From assembly GCA_947044405.1 (NCBI GenBank), contig CAMRHE010000011.1:10415001-10479000 (forward strand): a stretch of DNA of 64,000 nt. Direction: 5' to 3'. Source of the stretch: Leptodactylus fallax (taxonomy: Eukaryota > Chordata > Amphibia > Anura > Leptodactylidae). The notes under the pieces were generated by a model that made no database searches, was not told the DNA's origin, and saw only the letters and a program-made list of their open reading frames with translations. Every line of letters starts with the position of its first letter. Position 1 is the stretch's first letter. The position numbers and the translations under genes were made by a program. Below are positions 1-12,498 of the stretch, one piece after another.

Positions 1-775
1 GTTACGCCACTCTAACTACACAATCTGGGCATTTGAAATTACAGGATTTTTCCCATTAATACTGTATAACTCTTGTCAATAAGTCCAATTAGAGTATATT
101 GACAAAGGGTTCCCTCTCTTTTGATTCCCCTAGCCCCATCCACTTTGTTACAAAAAACAGAGAAGCAATATAAAGAGCACGTCCTGATGTGTGAGATTCA
201 GCACCACTGTGTATTACATGATCACTCATTCATGTAGTTTACAACAAATTAAATCTTTGGCTGGCCTAAAGAAATGTAATCTTTTAAACATCTAATTGTG
301 TAGGAATGTTCCAATTTAAGTGAGTACTGTATAAGCAATATTATAATGGTGTTTGTTTGATTTAAATTGAAAATAGTAGATTAGCTCATTTCAACAGTTG
401 TATTAAACCATGTTCTTCTATTTTCCTAAATGCTTAATCTTGATTTTCCAAGTTGTAATAGCTGATTTTGCCTTTGATAGAGGCAGACTATCATTAAAAA
501 GCAGTTCATGGCAAGGTGCACAGCAATGCTTATTGGAAGCACAGTCTGCAAATCGAAAAGCAATTAGCACTCTGGATGGTAATAATTGCCCACAGCATGA
601 AATCCTTCCACTGTGGAGATACTACTGCGCCTAATCACAGTATACTTTAAATACTGATATATGCCGTGAGTCTCTGGACACTGTATTATGCGGAGTTCTC
701 TTCTAATTTGTAATACTGAATGAGAATTATATGCAGTATCTATAGGGAGAGAGAACGACAGAGGCAATTTATTAC
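1..775. other. AT-rich DNA, no gene recognised
   Basis: I see no splice-bounded exon, RNA gene or repeat end that I recognise. The short open frames here have no family motifs and look like chance. The region ends at a GATA microsatellite. Confidence 0.6.

Positions 776-819
<44 letters not shown>
776..819. repeat. (GATA)n microsatellite
   Basis: About eleven uninterrupted tetranucleotide units of TAGA/GATA. The perfection of the run suggests recent slippage and probable length polymorphism. Confidence 0.97.
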
Positions 820-998
820 ACAAAAAAAAGCAAGAAAGCACTAACCAAAGGGAGGTCTTCAAAGAGAGATCTCAAACTTGCAAAAAATTGGCCCGTGAAC
901 AGAGGTCCAAAGTCTATCACTCACTTTGTACCTGGTAACATATAAAATAGGAAACTGGGACAAGAAAATAGAAATGAAGGTGTATACATATATATATA

Positions 999-2560
<1,562 letters not shown>

Positions 2561-3091
2561 TATATATGAATAAAACATAGCAGGCAGACATTGCAAAACT
2601 GTAGTCCCATGAATAGAGATGGGATGTCTCATACTTCCCCTCCTGATAACTATGATCTAGTCCAGTAAATAACAGGGCTATATTTTATTGAGTGATGACA
2701 GTCACTGGGAACAGAGAGGCCCTATGTGCTGAATAAAGAGTTATAGGGCTGTGTATATATCACCTTTTTAGAAACACCCACTAGCTAAGTTCATAACTAC
2801 TCAGTATCAAAAAGTAGCTTAGTGGTGTGTGCTATATGATTATATGATGCGTGTGATGATCTTGCCACACTATATTGATCTCCTGTATTGCAATAACATA
2901 TATGGCTTCAAGCCTGCAGAGACCCTCTGTTTCTCAGTGTTTAAATAGGATACTTTGATTGAGAGAGGCTATGGCCAATTAATATCTGGACAATTTTGGC
3001 TACTGTATACTAGCCAAATAGGAAAATAAGTAGGAGAATAAATAGACTATTATGATCTTATTTAAAGTGACAATATTGGTATAATATAGAT
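2561..3091. other. AT-rich DNA, nothing recognised
   Basis: No gene or repeat end recognised. The last 8 bases (ATATAGAT) are the left target duplication of the next element. Confidence 0.5.
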
Positions 3092-3540
3092 CAGGGGTAG
3101 GCAACCTTTTTTGTTGCATGTCGATTTTAATTAAAAAATCAAAGATGAGGTACTCAGAGTGCCGGTCAATAATTGTAAGTCTGACGACCCCCTAAACTGA
3201 AGTCATATACCACAAACCATAGCACAGAAGTGCTGCCACCAGATGCTTTAGGACGCATGCGTTTAATGCTATTTCCTGGGACGCTCCTGTAGTTTCCGAT
3301 TAGAAGCAATGAAAGTGCATGTGCATCCCGCAATTAGTGGTAAATGTATGTGTCCAGGAGCACCGTATTGCAGCATCCTTATGGTAGAAACACAATATGT
3401 ATCTGGATTTTGCTATATTGTTAGGCTACTGGAACTTTTAATTCGATGTAAAACTGTGTTCACATGGTGCATTTTTGCACCAAAAAAAAATAAAATGCCT
3501 GTGTTTTCTGTGCAAAAACACACTGTTATACAGAATAATG

Positions 3541-4680
3541 TCCCATAGCGGCCCCTGCACATGGTATTATATCCCATAGCGGCCTCTGCACAAGGTATTA
3601 TAGCCCATAGCAGCTCCTGTACATGGTATTATGTCCCATAGCGGCTCCTGCATACAGTATATGTCCCATAGCGGCCCCAGCACACAGTATTATGTCCCAT
3701 AGCGGCCCCTGCACATGGTCTTATATCCCATAGCGGCCCCTGCACATAGTATTATATCCCATAGAGGCCCCTGTACACGTTATGATGTCTAAAGGGGCCC
3801 CTGCACACGGTATTATATCCCATAGTGGCCCCTGCACACGGTATTATGTCTCATAGCTGCCCCTGCACACGGTATTATGTCTCAAAGCAGCCCCTGGACA
3901 TGATATTATGTCTCATAGAGGCCCCTGCACATGGTATTATGTCCCATAGCAGCCCCTGCACATGGTATTATGTCCCATAGCGGCACCTGCACACGGTATT
4001 ATGTCCCATAGTGGCCCCTGCACACGATATTATGTGCCATAGCGGTCCCTGCACACGGTATTATATCCCATAGCAGCCCCTGCACACGGTATTAAGATAA
4101 GATAAGATAAGATAAGATAAGATAATCTTTTAATAGTCCCACCATGGGGAAATTCAGTGAGTTACAGCAGCATAGATAATACAATATACAAATTAAAAAG
4201 TTACAAGGTAGAGGTATTGCAGAGATAGTAGGTACAGATGAAAAGGTAAAGGTAAAAAAGTAGTAGAAGGGATATCACAACTTAAGATCTTTCAGTTCTC
4301 TGTATGGAATCATCTCCGCTTAAGTCGGTGTTGGTTGTACAGCCTATCCGCAGCGGGGAGGAAAGACTTCCAATAGCACTCCTTCTCACACTTAGGGTGA
4401 AGCAGTCGGTCACTGACAGTACTGCCCAGTGCTATCACGGTCTCATTCATGGGATGGGAGTTATTCTCCAGCATGGAGCTCACCATGGACAGTATCCTTC
4501 TGTCAGCCACCACCTGCACTGGGTCCAGGCGGCCCATAGCGGCCCTTGCACACGATATTATGTCCCATAGCGGCCCCTGCACACGGTATTATATCCCATA
4601 GCGGCCCCTGCACACGGTATTATGTCCCATAGTGGCCCCTGCACAGGGTATATGTCCCATAGCGGCCCCTGCACACAGTA
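3541..4680. repeat. 31-bp minisatellite inside element F
   Basis: Tandem units of the type CCCATAGCGGCCCCTGCACA + CGGTATTATGT (31 bp), about 18 copies before 4094 and about five after 4530. The array is interrupted by an inserted LINE fragment. Units are moderately diverged (CACACGG, CACATGG, GTACACG variants), so this is an older array than the one at 29968-30815. Confidence 0.93.
4094..4530 (-). mobile_element. 5'-truncated non-LTR LINE fragment (Rex1/CR1-like)
   Basis: The fragment interrupts the minisatellite. Read on the minus strand it ends in a (TCTTA)n tail at 4094-4128 (AAGATAAGATAAG on the plus strand). Just upstream is a frame encoding residues such as NNSHPMNETVIALGS and PKCEKECYWKSFLPAA, like the extreme C-terminus of Rex1/CR1-group reverse transcriptases. 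Only the last roughly 80 codons and the 3' tail are present, which fits a 5'-truncated target-primed insertion. Family assignment is from memory of the motif and moderate in certainty. Confidence 0.6.
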
Positions 4681-5266
4681 TAATATTCCAACTTTTATAA
4701 TATTCCAATTTTCTCCACTCACTAGCTATATTATACTGTGGGGTCTCTTCAGAGTATAATAAGTGGAGGGCCAAGAAAGGTGACAAACATAAAAAACAAT
4801 ATTACTCACCTTCCCTGCGCTCCGAAGCCACTCCGTTTTCTTTGGCGCTAAGTAGAGGAACATATACCAACATTCTATCTGGTGTCTATCCCTCGCCGCT
4901 AGCACTTAGCTCGTATCAATTAGGACAACGACAGTTACCTCGGGAACCTGGTCATCTGGCCCACAAAGGTTGTCATGACCTTATCAAAGAGACCCCACAG
5001 TATAATAATAGTAGTTTCGTTTCGGCGAGGACTCGGGTCTCAATGCCAGGTAAATAAGCCTCGCATGCCACTCTTGGTACACGGCGTGCCGGGGGTTGCC
5101 GACCCTTGATATAGATGTTTCCTTTGAAATAACAAGAAATAAGAATAACTACTGTATATATTATAATCTATTGAGAATATCTGGATGTTTAATAATAAAT
5201 AGTATAATAATAATATCCTATTATATCAAACAAGACAAAAGTAAAGGAAGAAATAAATCTCTTTTA

Positions 5267-5955
5267 GGCTAAGGCCCCACGTAGTGAGTTGCAATAAAAA
5301 AGCACTGTGGAAAAAAACGTGGTGGAAACGCATCACGTTTTTTGCCACAACGCTTTTCACAGATAGTCTGCAGAGTTATCCTATGCGGACTTTCTGTCCC
5401 TGTTATACCTATAGGTGCATCTCAATAAATTAGAATATTTTTGAAACGTTCATTCATTTCAGTAATACAATTCATAATCAGCGTCTTCCATGATTGCGTG
5501 TCCTACTGAACCAGACTGAGGGACCATTTAAAGGCTTAGGAAACCTTGGCAGGTAACACACTGAATTTACAATACTGAACTTTTTTACAATATTCTAATT
5601 TTCTTAGATTTGGGCTTTCATTACTTGTAATCCATAATAAACATTTACAGAAATAAAACACTTGAAATAGAACACTCTGTGTGTAAAGAATCTAGAAAAT
5701 ATAGGAGGTCACTTTTTTAATTTAATTACTGAAATAAATAAACGTTTCAAAGATATTCTAATTTATTGAGATGCACCTGTATATGGAAAAATGCTTTGTT
5801 TTACAAAACACCAGGGCTTTTGAAATCGCAGCATTTCCATTGAGGATATTTTTCTGCAATGTGTGGATGGAATTAGTCAGAATCCCATCCACTTTAAAGA
5901 TACTCTAAAACGCTGCTTTTTTTGGCGCGGTTTTTACACTACAAGGGCCCTGGCC
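5267..5955. mobile_element. Palindromic PIF/Harbinger-type MITE, interrupted (I)
   Basis: The left end is GGCTAAGGCCCCACG and the right end is its rough inverse (GGGCCCTGGCC). Most of the body matches the MITE at 44570-44897, for example CTGCAGACTTTCTG, TTATACCTATA and GCAGCATTTC-type blocks. It is split by the mariner-type MITE at 5412-5779. Flanks are TTA and TAA, so the 3-bp duplication is imperfect here, but sister copies show it clearly. Confidence 0.75.
5412..5779. mobile_element. Tc1/mariner-type MITE with TA duplication
   Basis: The inverted ends are YAGGTGCATCTCAATAAATT on both sides, and the match extends for about 60 bp. TA is duplicated at 5410-5411 and 5780-5781. The paralogous element at 44.7 kb has the uninterrupted sequence TACCTATATGG at the equivalent place, which is a direct empty-site proof of the boundaries. 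No coding capacity. Confidence 0.92.
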
Positions 5956-5958
5956 TAA

Positions 5959-6187
5959 GGCTAAGGCCCCATGTTGCAGAAACGCAGCTTGTTTTGTTTC
6001 AGATTTTGCTGTGTTATTTTGAGCTAAAGTCTGGAGTGGATTGAGCAGAAAGGAGACATAAAAGAGCTTCCTTTATATTTCCCATTCCTTTTGTAGAAAC
6101 TCCTGGGTATGTCTCAAAAAATGCAGCCAAATCTGCAACAAAAAAAGTTGCATTTCCACAGAACCACAGGTCCCTTAGACCTTAGCC
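5959..6187. mobile_element. PIF/Harbinger-type MITE
   Basis: The ends are GGCTAAGGCCCCATG and the inverse GACCTTAGCC, with a 3-bp TAA duplication at 5956-5958 and 6188-6190. The body is strongly palindromic (AGCTTGTTTTGTTTCAGATT against AATCTGCAACAAAAAAAGTT). Sister copies lie at 35755-35960 and 42695-42987. Confidence 0.88.
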
Positions 6188-6190
6188 TAA

Positions 6191-6880
6191 GTAACAATAT
6201 CTCAATCACCCCCTTGTATATTCATGTTTAAATGGTGAATGCCCCAGACCATTAGTTCTTTATAATTCAGCTTGTCTGGCAACTGAAGGGGGTTGGAAAT
6301 GTTTATTTGCTTTTAGCGATTACTTCCATTTTACTGTAATTTTTGATACTCAGAAAGTGTTCACGAAACCTAGTTTTTAGATCTCAGCTTGTTTTCCTGA
6401 ACCAGTATAAGTTACAACTATATTTTAAAACAAAAATAACCTCTGTTGTTGAGAAGGTTATATGTTCCCATATCTCGTAGTTCTGTACAGAGGTGTCCTT
6501 GAAATTCTTCACATTTCACCTGACAATCCACATAGGTTTCACAAGCAAAAAACTCAGGGTATTTTATGCCCATCTGGTAAAATGACTCCTCATTATCCCG
6601 CTAGCTATGGTGTTCTGTTTTCTATATCCAATATATACTGTTGAATCAAGATTATCTTTCAGGTCTAAATCAGGTCTTATGTAGATTCATTGTGAATCTA
6701 ATTTTATTGTCCTGTTTTGACTTGTTCTGTTCTAGGAGACCTGCCTGTTCTCAAAGCTATATTATATGTGGCCTTTCTATGCAGAATTCAAACAAATAAA
6801 AAAGAAGAAAGAATTCCCTATATGACACCTCATATCATCTTCTGATTTTTTTGCTCTTTGTTTCTTTTATATCATATATT
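6191..6880. other. No gene; ends in an older dispersed repeat
   Basis: The first 550 bases contain nothing I recognise. From about 6800 the sequence (CCCTATATGACACCTCA...) matches the repeat at 48985-49180, and element A is inserted into this copy. Confidence 0.5.
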
Positions 6881-7601
6881 CAGGGGCGTAACTACCGGGG
6901 TAGCAGCGGTAGCAGCTGCCACAGGGCCCGGGACATTACGGAGCCCGATGGGCCCCCGATGCTTTTTTTTTTTTTTTTAAATAGGCCGTTACCTGCTAGA
7001 GTAACCCCAGCAGGTAACGGGCCCTATATACTTACCGATCCCCGGGGTCCTGCTCACAGCCGCCTGCGCTTCCCATTCTGCGGAGGCGGCTGTGAGCAGG
7101 AGTGGGGATCGGTATGTGAGGCTGCGGACCGAACCCCACAATCACTGCTATCATTATACTCCGGGGTCTTTTCAGACCCCGGAGTATAATAATCGGAGGC
7201 CCAGGGGAGGTGAGGGAACATAAAAAACAATGTACTTACCTCTCCTACGCTTCTCCAGGCTTCGGGCCTGTTTGGTGACGTCCCAGACGTTAGACGACGT
7301 CATTATGTGTCGCAACGCCGGCCCGCATCATGTGACGGCCTGGTCCACACAAGAAGAAGTCCAGAGTTGCAGGGAGTGGACCGGAGCGAGGAACAGGTAA
7401 GCAACATTGTTTTTTTATGTTTCTATCCTCCCCTGGGTCACTGATCATTATACTCTGGGGTCTGGAAAGACCCCAGAGTATAATAATCGTTCATGGGTGG
7501 TCCACAATGGGCCATAATACTGTGTGCAGTGGCCACTATGGGGCATACTACTGTGTGCCGGGGCCACTATGGGGTGTACTACTGTGAGCAGGGGCCACTG
7601 C
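6881..7601. mobile_element. hAT-type non-autonomous element, copy A
   Basis: It begins CAGGGGCGTAACTACC and ends GGGGCCACTG, flanked by a perfect 8-bp duplication CATATATT at 6873-6880 and 7602-7609. The flanking repeat exists without insertion near 49080. Internally it has a poly-T run, a CpG-rich block, two hairpin modules (7153-7190 and about 7447-7484) and only a few minisatellite units. Its right end differs from sister copies: the terminal CAGTGGC passes directly into minisatellite sequence. Confidence 0.93.
7153..7190. repeat. Recurrent perfect hairpin module (type copy)
   Basis: This is a 38-nt perfect palindrome: 17-bp arms beginning ATTATACTCCGGGGTCT around a 4-nt loop. Near-identical hairpins occur near 7447, 9796, 13300, 14966, 15257, 24646, 30845 and 31136, with degenerate ones near 4730, 4985 and 40545. 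It is nearly always followed by GGAGRCCCAGGGGAGG and an ACATAAAAAACAATG block. Confidence 0.93.
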
Positions 7602-7891
7602 ATATATTATATATCATATCATCATTACAAAGCATGAGAAATATATTAGAAAAATAGTGTATTTTTTTCTATGCAGTAGCCAGGTTTTAGCCTTGCTCTC
7701 CCTCTCTAATGCTAGTTCTCATACTGGGCATGTGTGGTATTTTCAGCTTTTATATTGATCACACTATCCAGAGTCCTTATTCTTAGGCAAGGAATTCCTC
7801 AGGATTTTCCTGATCAGATAGATCTGTTACATCAGAACCGGAAATACTTGTGTTTAACCTCTCTGGATCCTGCTGACTGATATGTGAGTGA

Positions 7892-8146
7892 CCCTAGATT
7901 CACATAACGTGAACTTCATGCTGGGAGAGGGACTCCTAGCAGTATAGTTATCTTGCAGTACTTGCCTTTCAGCAACATACTGTCCCATACCGATGTGACA
8001 GTATGATGCTGGGAGGCAGGGACTCCTAGCAGCATAGATATCTATGCTGCTAGGAGTCCTGCTCCTGGCATACTGTTCAGGCTGGTAAATTCGGGGAATA
8101 CACGGACTGAGTTTCATTGGTGAAACTCAGTCGTGTGAATCTAGCC
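7892..8146. mobile_element. Foldback MITE with 40-bp perfect palindrome
   Basis: The ends are CCCTAGATTCACA and TGTGAATCTAGCC, with a possible 3-bp duplication TGA on each side (7889-7891, 8147-8149). The interior holds a perfect 40-bp palindrome at 8020-8059 centred on TAGATATCTA and a second hairpin at about 8105-8132 (GACTGAGTTTCA / TGAAACTCAGTC). No coding potential. Superfamily not certain. Confidence 0.7.
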
Positions 8147-8226
8147 TGAGTCTTTTTTCCTAAGCTATTGAAGTATAGCACTTGGCCACTGTTCACATTA
8201 ACATGTTCAGTTGCAATAAAATAAAG

Positions 8227-9198
8227 TGTAAGAGACAGCCAATGTTGTCTTAAGCTTCATTTGTCTGTATAAACTGTTAATGTTGAATGTATTTCTGTGA
8301 TTCTGTTCCTTTAAGACAGCAGCCATTGTAATTGTGACATGATGCTGGAGTGAGACCCCCCCCCTTTTATGTCAGCCTGCCTGTTCTGCAGACAGAGTGT
8401 GAGCAGAGAAGCAGGAAGTGACGAGACAGAGAGCAGCAGCCATCTTGGCAAGTGTTGTATTGAACTGGTGTGGAGATTTTCTGTACAGCTAAGCTGTATC
8501 TTGGTCCAGAGACAAACAGAGTGTAAAGAGACAACAGGACTAGTGAGTCCACGTGAAAGGAACTGTGCTCAGTGGCTGATCAGTGAGACTGACATTGTGA
8601 CTGTGTATATGGATACCACAGATAGAGACTCGCAGTGCTGTGATGTACTGGACGGCACCTGCTAAATCCCGGCACATCCCAGCTCAGTGTATGGATTCTG
8701 CAGGACTGTCAGTGTGCTGAGTGGAATCTGCTGTTGGATTACATTGCATTCAGTTGGTTTCCCTGTCTGTTAAAGAGGACTTCATTTCTCCCAAGATCCT
8801 GATAACCGTGAGGAGAGGACGCTTCACTATAAAAGAAAGGACCGACTTTGGGCCCCACCGCGCGCTTCTACGGACTGTAAGCGGTCCACCTGGACCACTG
8901 GGAAAAAGGGGGTGCACCCAAATGTGAAGTCAGGGTCAGTTAGGGATAGTTTTGAGTATATTGTTCATTCAGTGTCCATACTGCAGAAGTGGACAGAGTA
9001 AAAGTAGAAACCATTGCAGAATTTGCCTTGAAATTGTTCATGCTATATTGTATATTTTGCTTGTCTTTAGCCCTGTCATTTTACCTTTAACTAGCCTTTA
9101 TTAACTTATAGTAAATATATATTTTTTTCTTGAACTACCGCGTGTGCGTTCATTTCTGGTTGCGGAGTCCAAACCACCTGCCTTGCTCTCGGTTCACA
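8227..9198 (+). mobile_element. Candidate solo LTR (972 bp)
   Basis: It starts TGTAAGAG and ends GGTTCACA, giving the canonical TG...CA termini, and is flanked by AAAG on both sides (8223-8226 and 9199-9202). The body is GC-mixed and non-coding. A 4-bp duplication can arise by chance, so the call depends on finding sister copies. No gag, pol or env frames are next to it, so if genuine it is a solo LTR left by recombination. Confidence 0.45.
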
Positions 9199-9222
9199 AA
9201 AGCACTGTTCAGGTATCACTTT

Positions 9223-10215
9223 CAGGGGCATAATGATTGCAGTCTCAGGGAGTGGGACCGTGACAAAACCTGGAGAGGTACTGGAGCCCTGGACAGGCTG
9301 GAGATGGCTGGGGTCCTGTTGTACCACGATAGCACTCAGGGAAAGTCTGGTTCCCTGATCACTTTACATCTTATTAATGGAAAAGAGCCTGACGTTATGT
9401 GATGTCTGTACAAGCCGCCGGGCCTCTTTCCAATAATAGCCTGCCCAGGGAGGTGATTAATAATAACAAATGCTTATATTCACATCTCCTGGGCTTCCAA
9501 TGTTTCCTAGAATCCTCTACTGGGATCTTCCGGCCTACAACAGAGGTCACGCACCCCAGGGGTCATTGATGGGGCCTGTGATTGGGCCTCAGCATCATGT
9601 GGAGTGTACCGGCATAATGACGTCAGCGTGCCCCACTTGTCTACTGAGGCCCAATTACAGGCCCCAAGAGGCAGAAGAGGACAGAAGAGGATGCTTGGGA
9701 CAGCTGGACAGAGCAAGGATGCCCAGGAGAGATGAGGCAAGGTGAGTATAAATGTTTGTTATTTTCCCTCACCTCCTCTGGGTCTCTACCTATTATACTC
9801 TGGGGTCTGAGGAGACCCCAGAGTATGATAATAGCACCGAAATGAACCAAAGGGCCGAACTTGGCTCGAGCAAGACTCTTGGGAGTATTTTATACTATGC
9901 GGGGCCATTGTGGAGTATTATACTGTGTAGGGCCACTGTGGGGAGCCTATTATACTGTGTAGGGCCACTGTGGAGAATATTATACTGTATGGGGGCCATT
10001 GTGGAGCATTATGCTCTGTGGGGCCATTGTGGAGCATATTATACTGTGTAGGGCCATGTTGGAGCATACTATACTTTGTGAGGCCACGGTGGAGCATATT
10101 ATACTGTGTGGGGCCACGCTGGAGCATATTATATTGTGTGGTGCTGCTGGGGAACATATTCTACTGTGTGGGGCTATGGTGGAGCTTATTATGCACTGTG
10201 GAGCATATTATACTG
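9223..10215. repeat. Non-autonomous repeat with hairpin and 31-bp-type minisatellite
   Basis: The segment contains a CATAATGACGTCAGC block shared with copy D, one hairpin module near 9796-9835 (ATTATACTCTGGGGTCT and its inverse) and about ten tandem units of GGGGCCACTGTGGAGCATAT + TATACTGTGTR, which are 31 bp each. The monomer is a relative of that in elements A-F (GGGGCCACTATGGGGCATGA...). I could not find both ends or a duplication, so the element boundaries are open. Open reading frames across the array are periodic artefacts. Confidence 0.7.
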
Positions 10216-12494
10216 TGCACGCTGCTCCCAGAATTGTTTACATGCTGGGTTCTGTTGTGCTCACCCATCAAATTCTTGATAACCACGGTTGTGACTACTA
10301 TAGTTGTATCCCTTTCAAGTATCTGAGATACTGCTGCAGTATCCATAACCATTGCTATCAAGAATATACTGTAGGGAGGAGGTAGGGGGTCCTGGTCAAA
10401 GTTTGCTCACAAGACTTTTTTTTATGCCACAGATCACATTAGTGCACCTTTCTTACTTATAGATTGAAGAGGGTTGCCATGTTGATACCTTGGCACCCAA
10501 ACTTGTTCCTCCATTGGGTGGTTACAGATTGCTTGCCAGTTGGATATATTATATATGAAGATATTGGTGTTTGTATTAGCTTTTTTTTTCTAATATAGAT
10601 GTTCTTGTGTTCAACAATAGTCCCTGGCTACAGCATAGTTTCACTGGAAACCAGATATACATTGATGATTAGTGGCAATTGAGTTAACTGCATTTGCCTT
10701 CAGTAAGATGGCCATGCACATGTGTAGACATGCAAAAAAGTGTTGTTGGTCTCTTCTACTAGTAAGCTGCTTAGACCTGCACAGTAGATGCAGTCAGATG
10801 CAGGAGATGACATGCTTGTTATTTACATTGGGGTGTTTTTTTTTTAGTTTTTTTTTACAGGGGAGGGGGAATGGGGGAGTGATGAGTGTTATATATTAAT
10901 CAGCACAGGTGATAAATTGTTCACTAATAACTACCATTGAACACTGTTCACTTTTTATAATGTATATATTTGTTTATACACAATTATACCCATTATATAC
11001 CATTATACTCTAACTTTGTTTGCTTATGCTAATATAATAATACAAATTATCATATTCACTTTTGATTTCCATAAATGTTTGCAATTTGTAAAATTACCCT
11101 TTCACTGGATTATTCTATACTGGACTATTTATATGCACTTGTTACACTGCCACATTGCTTAAAAAAGGCTCTATTGCTGAGCTAAAATGCTGCATTTTAG
11201 GTGAATAAACCTCATTTTGTGTTTTATCACTGAATCCTGTATAAGGTCTACAATTTTTAATGAAAGCAATACAATATCACATGACATTTATTGATAACAG
11301 AGCCATGACTGGCCATCAAGACCCTTTTTAAATGGTTCCTAATGAACCCTGAAGGATCCCACTGATTTATAATGGGGTCAAGCAGGTCTCCATTGTTTTT
11401 CATGGCAATAATAGTGCTGCAGACTACACTATTTGTGTTGTCAAAAACACTGGGACTCCAGCAGCACAGAAAGGCATAGCAGTGTAAACAGAATCTTGGA
11501 TATTATACTGCACATTTTAGATATTATACATTACTGTACGTGTCCACAGAAAAATGTAGTCTGTGTAAAATTAGTAATATACTACAAGCTGTGTTCAAAG
11601 GCCCTTCTTATGCATTATAAATAACAGTGTGTACTTGCAGTTCATTTTCAGCTCCGATCAATAAAACTAATCAAGCATTCAGTGTGGCAGTATTTATCAA
11701 GTGTGATTCTAACAAGACACTAGCATAGCCACACAGCATATACACATTTAAGGACTTTACAGTTGTACAGTATACCGTTTACCAGGTTTCCATTCCATAA
11801 AGAACAAAATCATTTAAGATATTTACTGCAGGGCAACATATTTTTAAAGGTAGTATCTGAAGATGTAAAATGTCTCAAAATAAAATGCATCATGTATTCA
11901 TTTATGCATGTATTCCGCACCTTGACAACAAACGGACAAAGAAAACATCTTTTGTTATATACAGTATTAATGAATGAACCTGTATATTTGCAATATGTAG
12001 AACAAATGATTATATTAGGATACATTGCTGTGTTAGGAAGGATAATACAAGAGGCAGGACAAGCTCTTGCTGAACTAAGACCATGTTCATGTACTGTTGT
12101 AAGTTTAAGATTTTGAATGTATTGTCACAGTGCGGTCGGTTATGCCACCCTATTTGCAATGTGCACAAACACTACATGAAAACAACATGTTTCACTGTAC
12201 TGCCATTTCTCTGCTAGCTGTGGAATCTTAGCAAATTAAAGTAAAACTCTAAGCTGTTTATGATATTCATTTTTCTACTGTGTGGCAAATACTTTGACAG
12301 AACAGCACTGTTTTGAGCCACTGACCAAACAGATCACCTCACTTCATTTTCCCCGACACCAACCCTACTCCCTACTCCCTCGCAAAAAAATTGGGGTGCC
12401 AGTGAATCCTATGGCTGCCACAGGTTTGTCATCAGATGTGCTCACCCTTAACTCTTACTTGTTATGACTCTAATTGCTAATGTAATCAATTCAA
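10216..12494. other. AT-rich DNA, no gene recognised
   Basis: About 2.3 kb without recognisable exons, RNA genes or TE ends. It includes poly-T runs near 10420, 10590 and 10840 and an AT-rich stretch with AATAAA-like motifs near 11200. The frame at 11763-12116 has no known motif and I do not call it a gene. Confidence 0.5.
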
Positions 12495-12498
12495 TCAA

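Larger units (their letters stand above)
3092..5108. mobile_element. hAT-type non-autonomous element (F) with 31-bp minisatellite
   Basis: The left end is CAGGGGTAGGCAACC and the right end is the inverted counterpart (reverse complement CAAGGGTCGGCAACC). It is flanked by a perfect 8-bp direct repeat, ATATAGAT, at 3084-3091 and 5109-5116. CAGGG ends with 8-bp duplications are the signature of hAT transposons. It encodes no transposase. Inside are a long minisatellite array interrupted by a LINE fragment, and then a copy of the palindromic TATTATACT..GGGGTCT module. The copy at 58621-59555 has the same ends but no array. Confidence 0.9.

Noticed and set aside
9752..10385. Overlapping long frames on both strands with WSIxYCxG-type repeats
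   Set aside because: These are artefacts of the 31-bp tandem units, which lack stops in several frames.
9223..10442. Possible complete hAT-type element with flanks ATCACTTT and ATCACATT
   Set aside because: The right edge ends in CCACAG rather than the required inverse of CAGGG, so the seven-of-eight match of flanks is probably chance.
11763..12116. 117-codon plus-strand frame
   Set aside because: No recognisable motif, no splice-site support and AT-rich surroundings. A chance frame.
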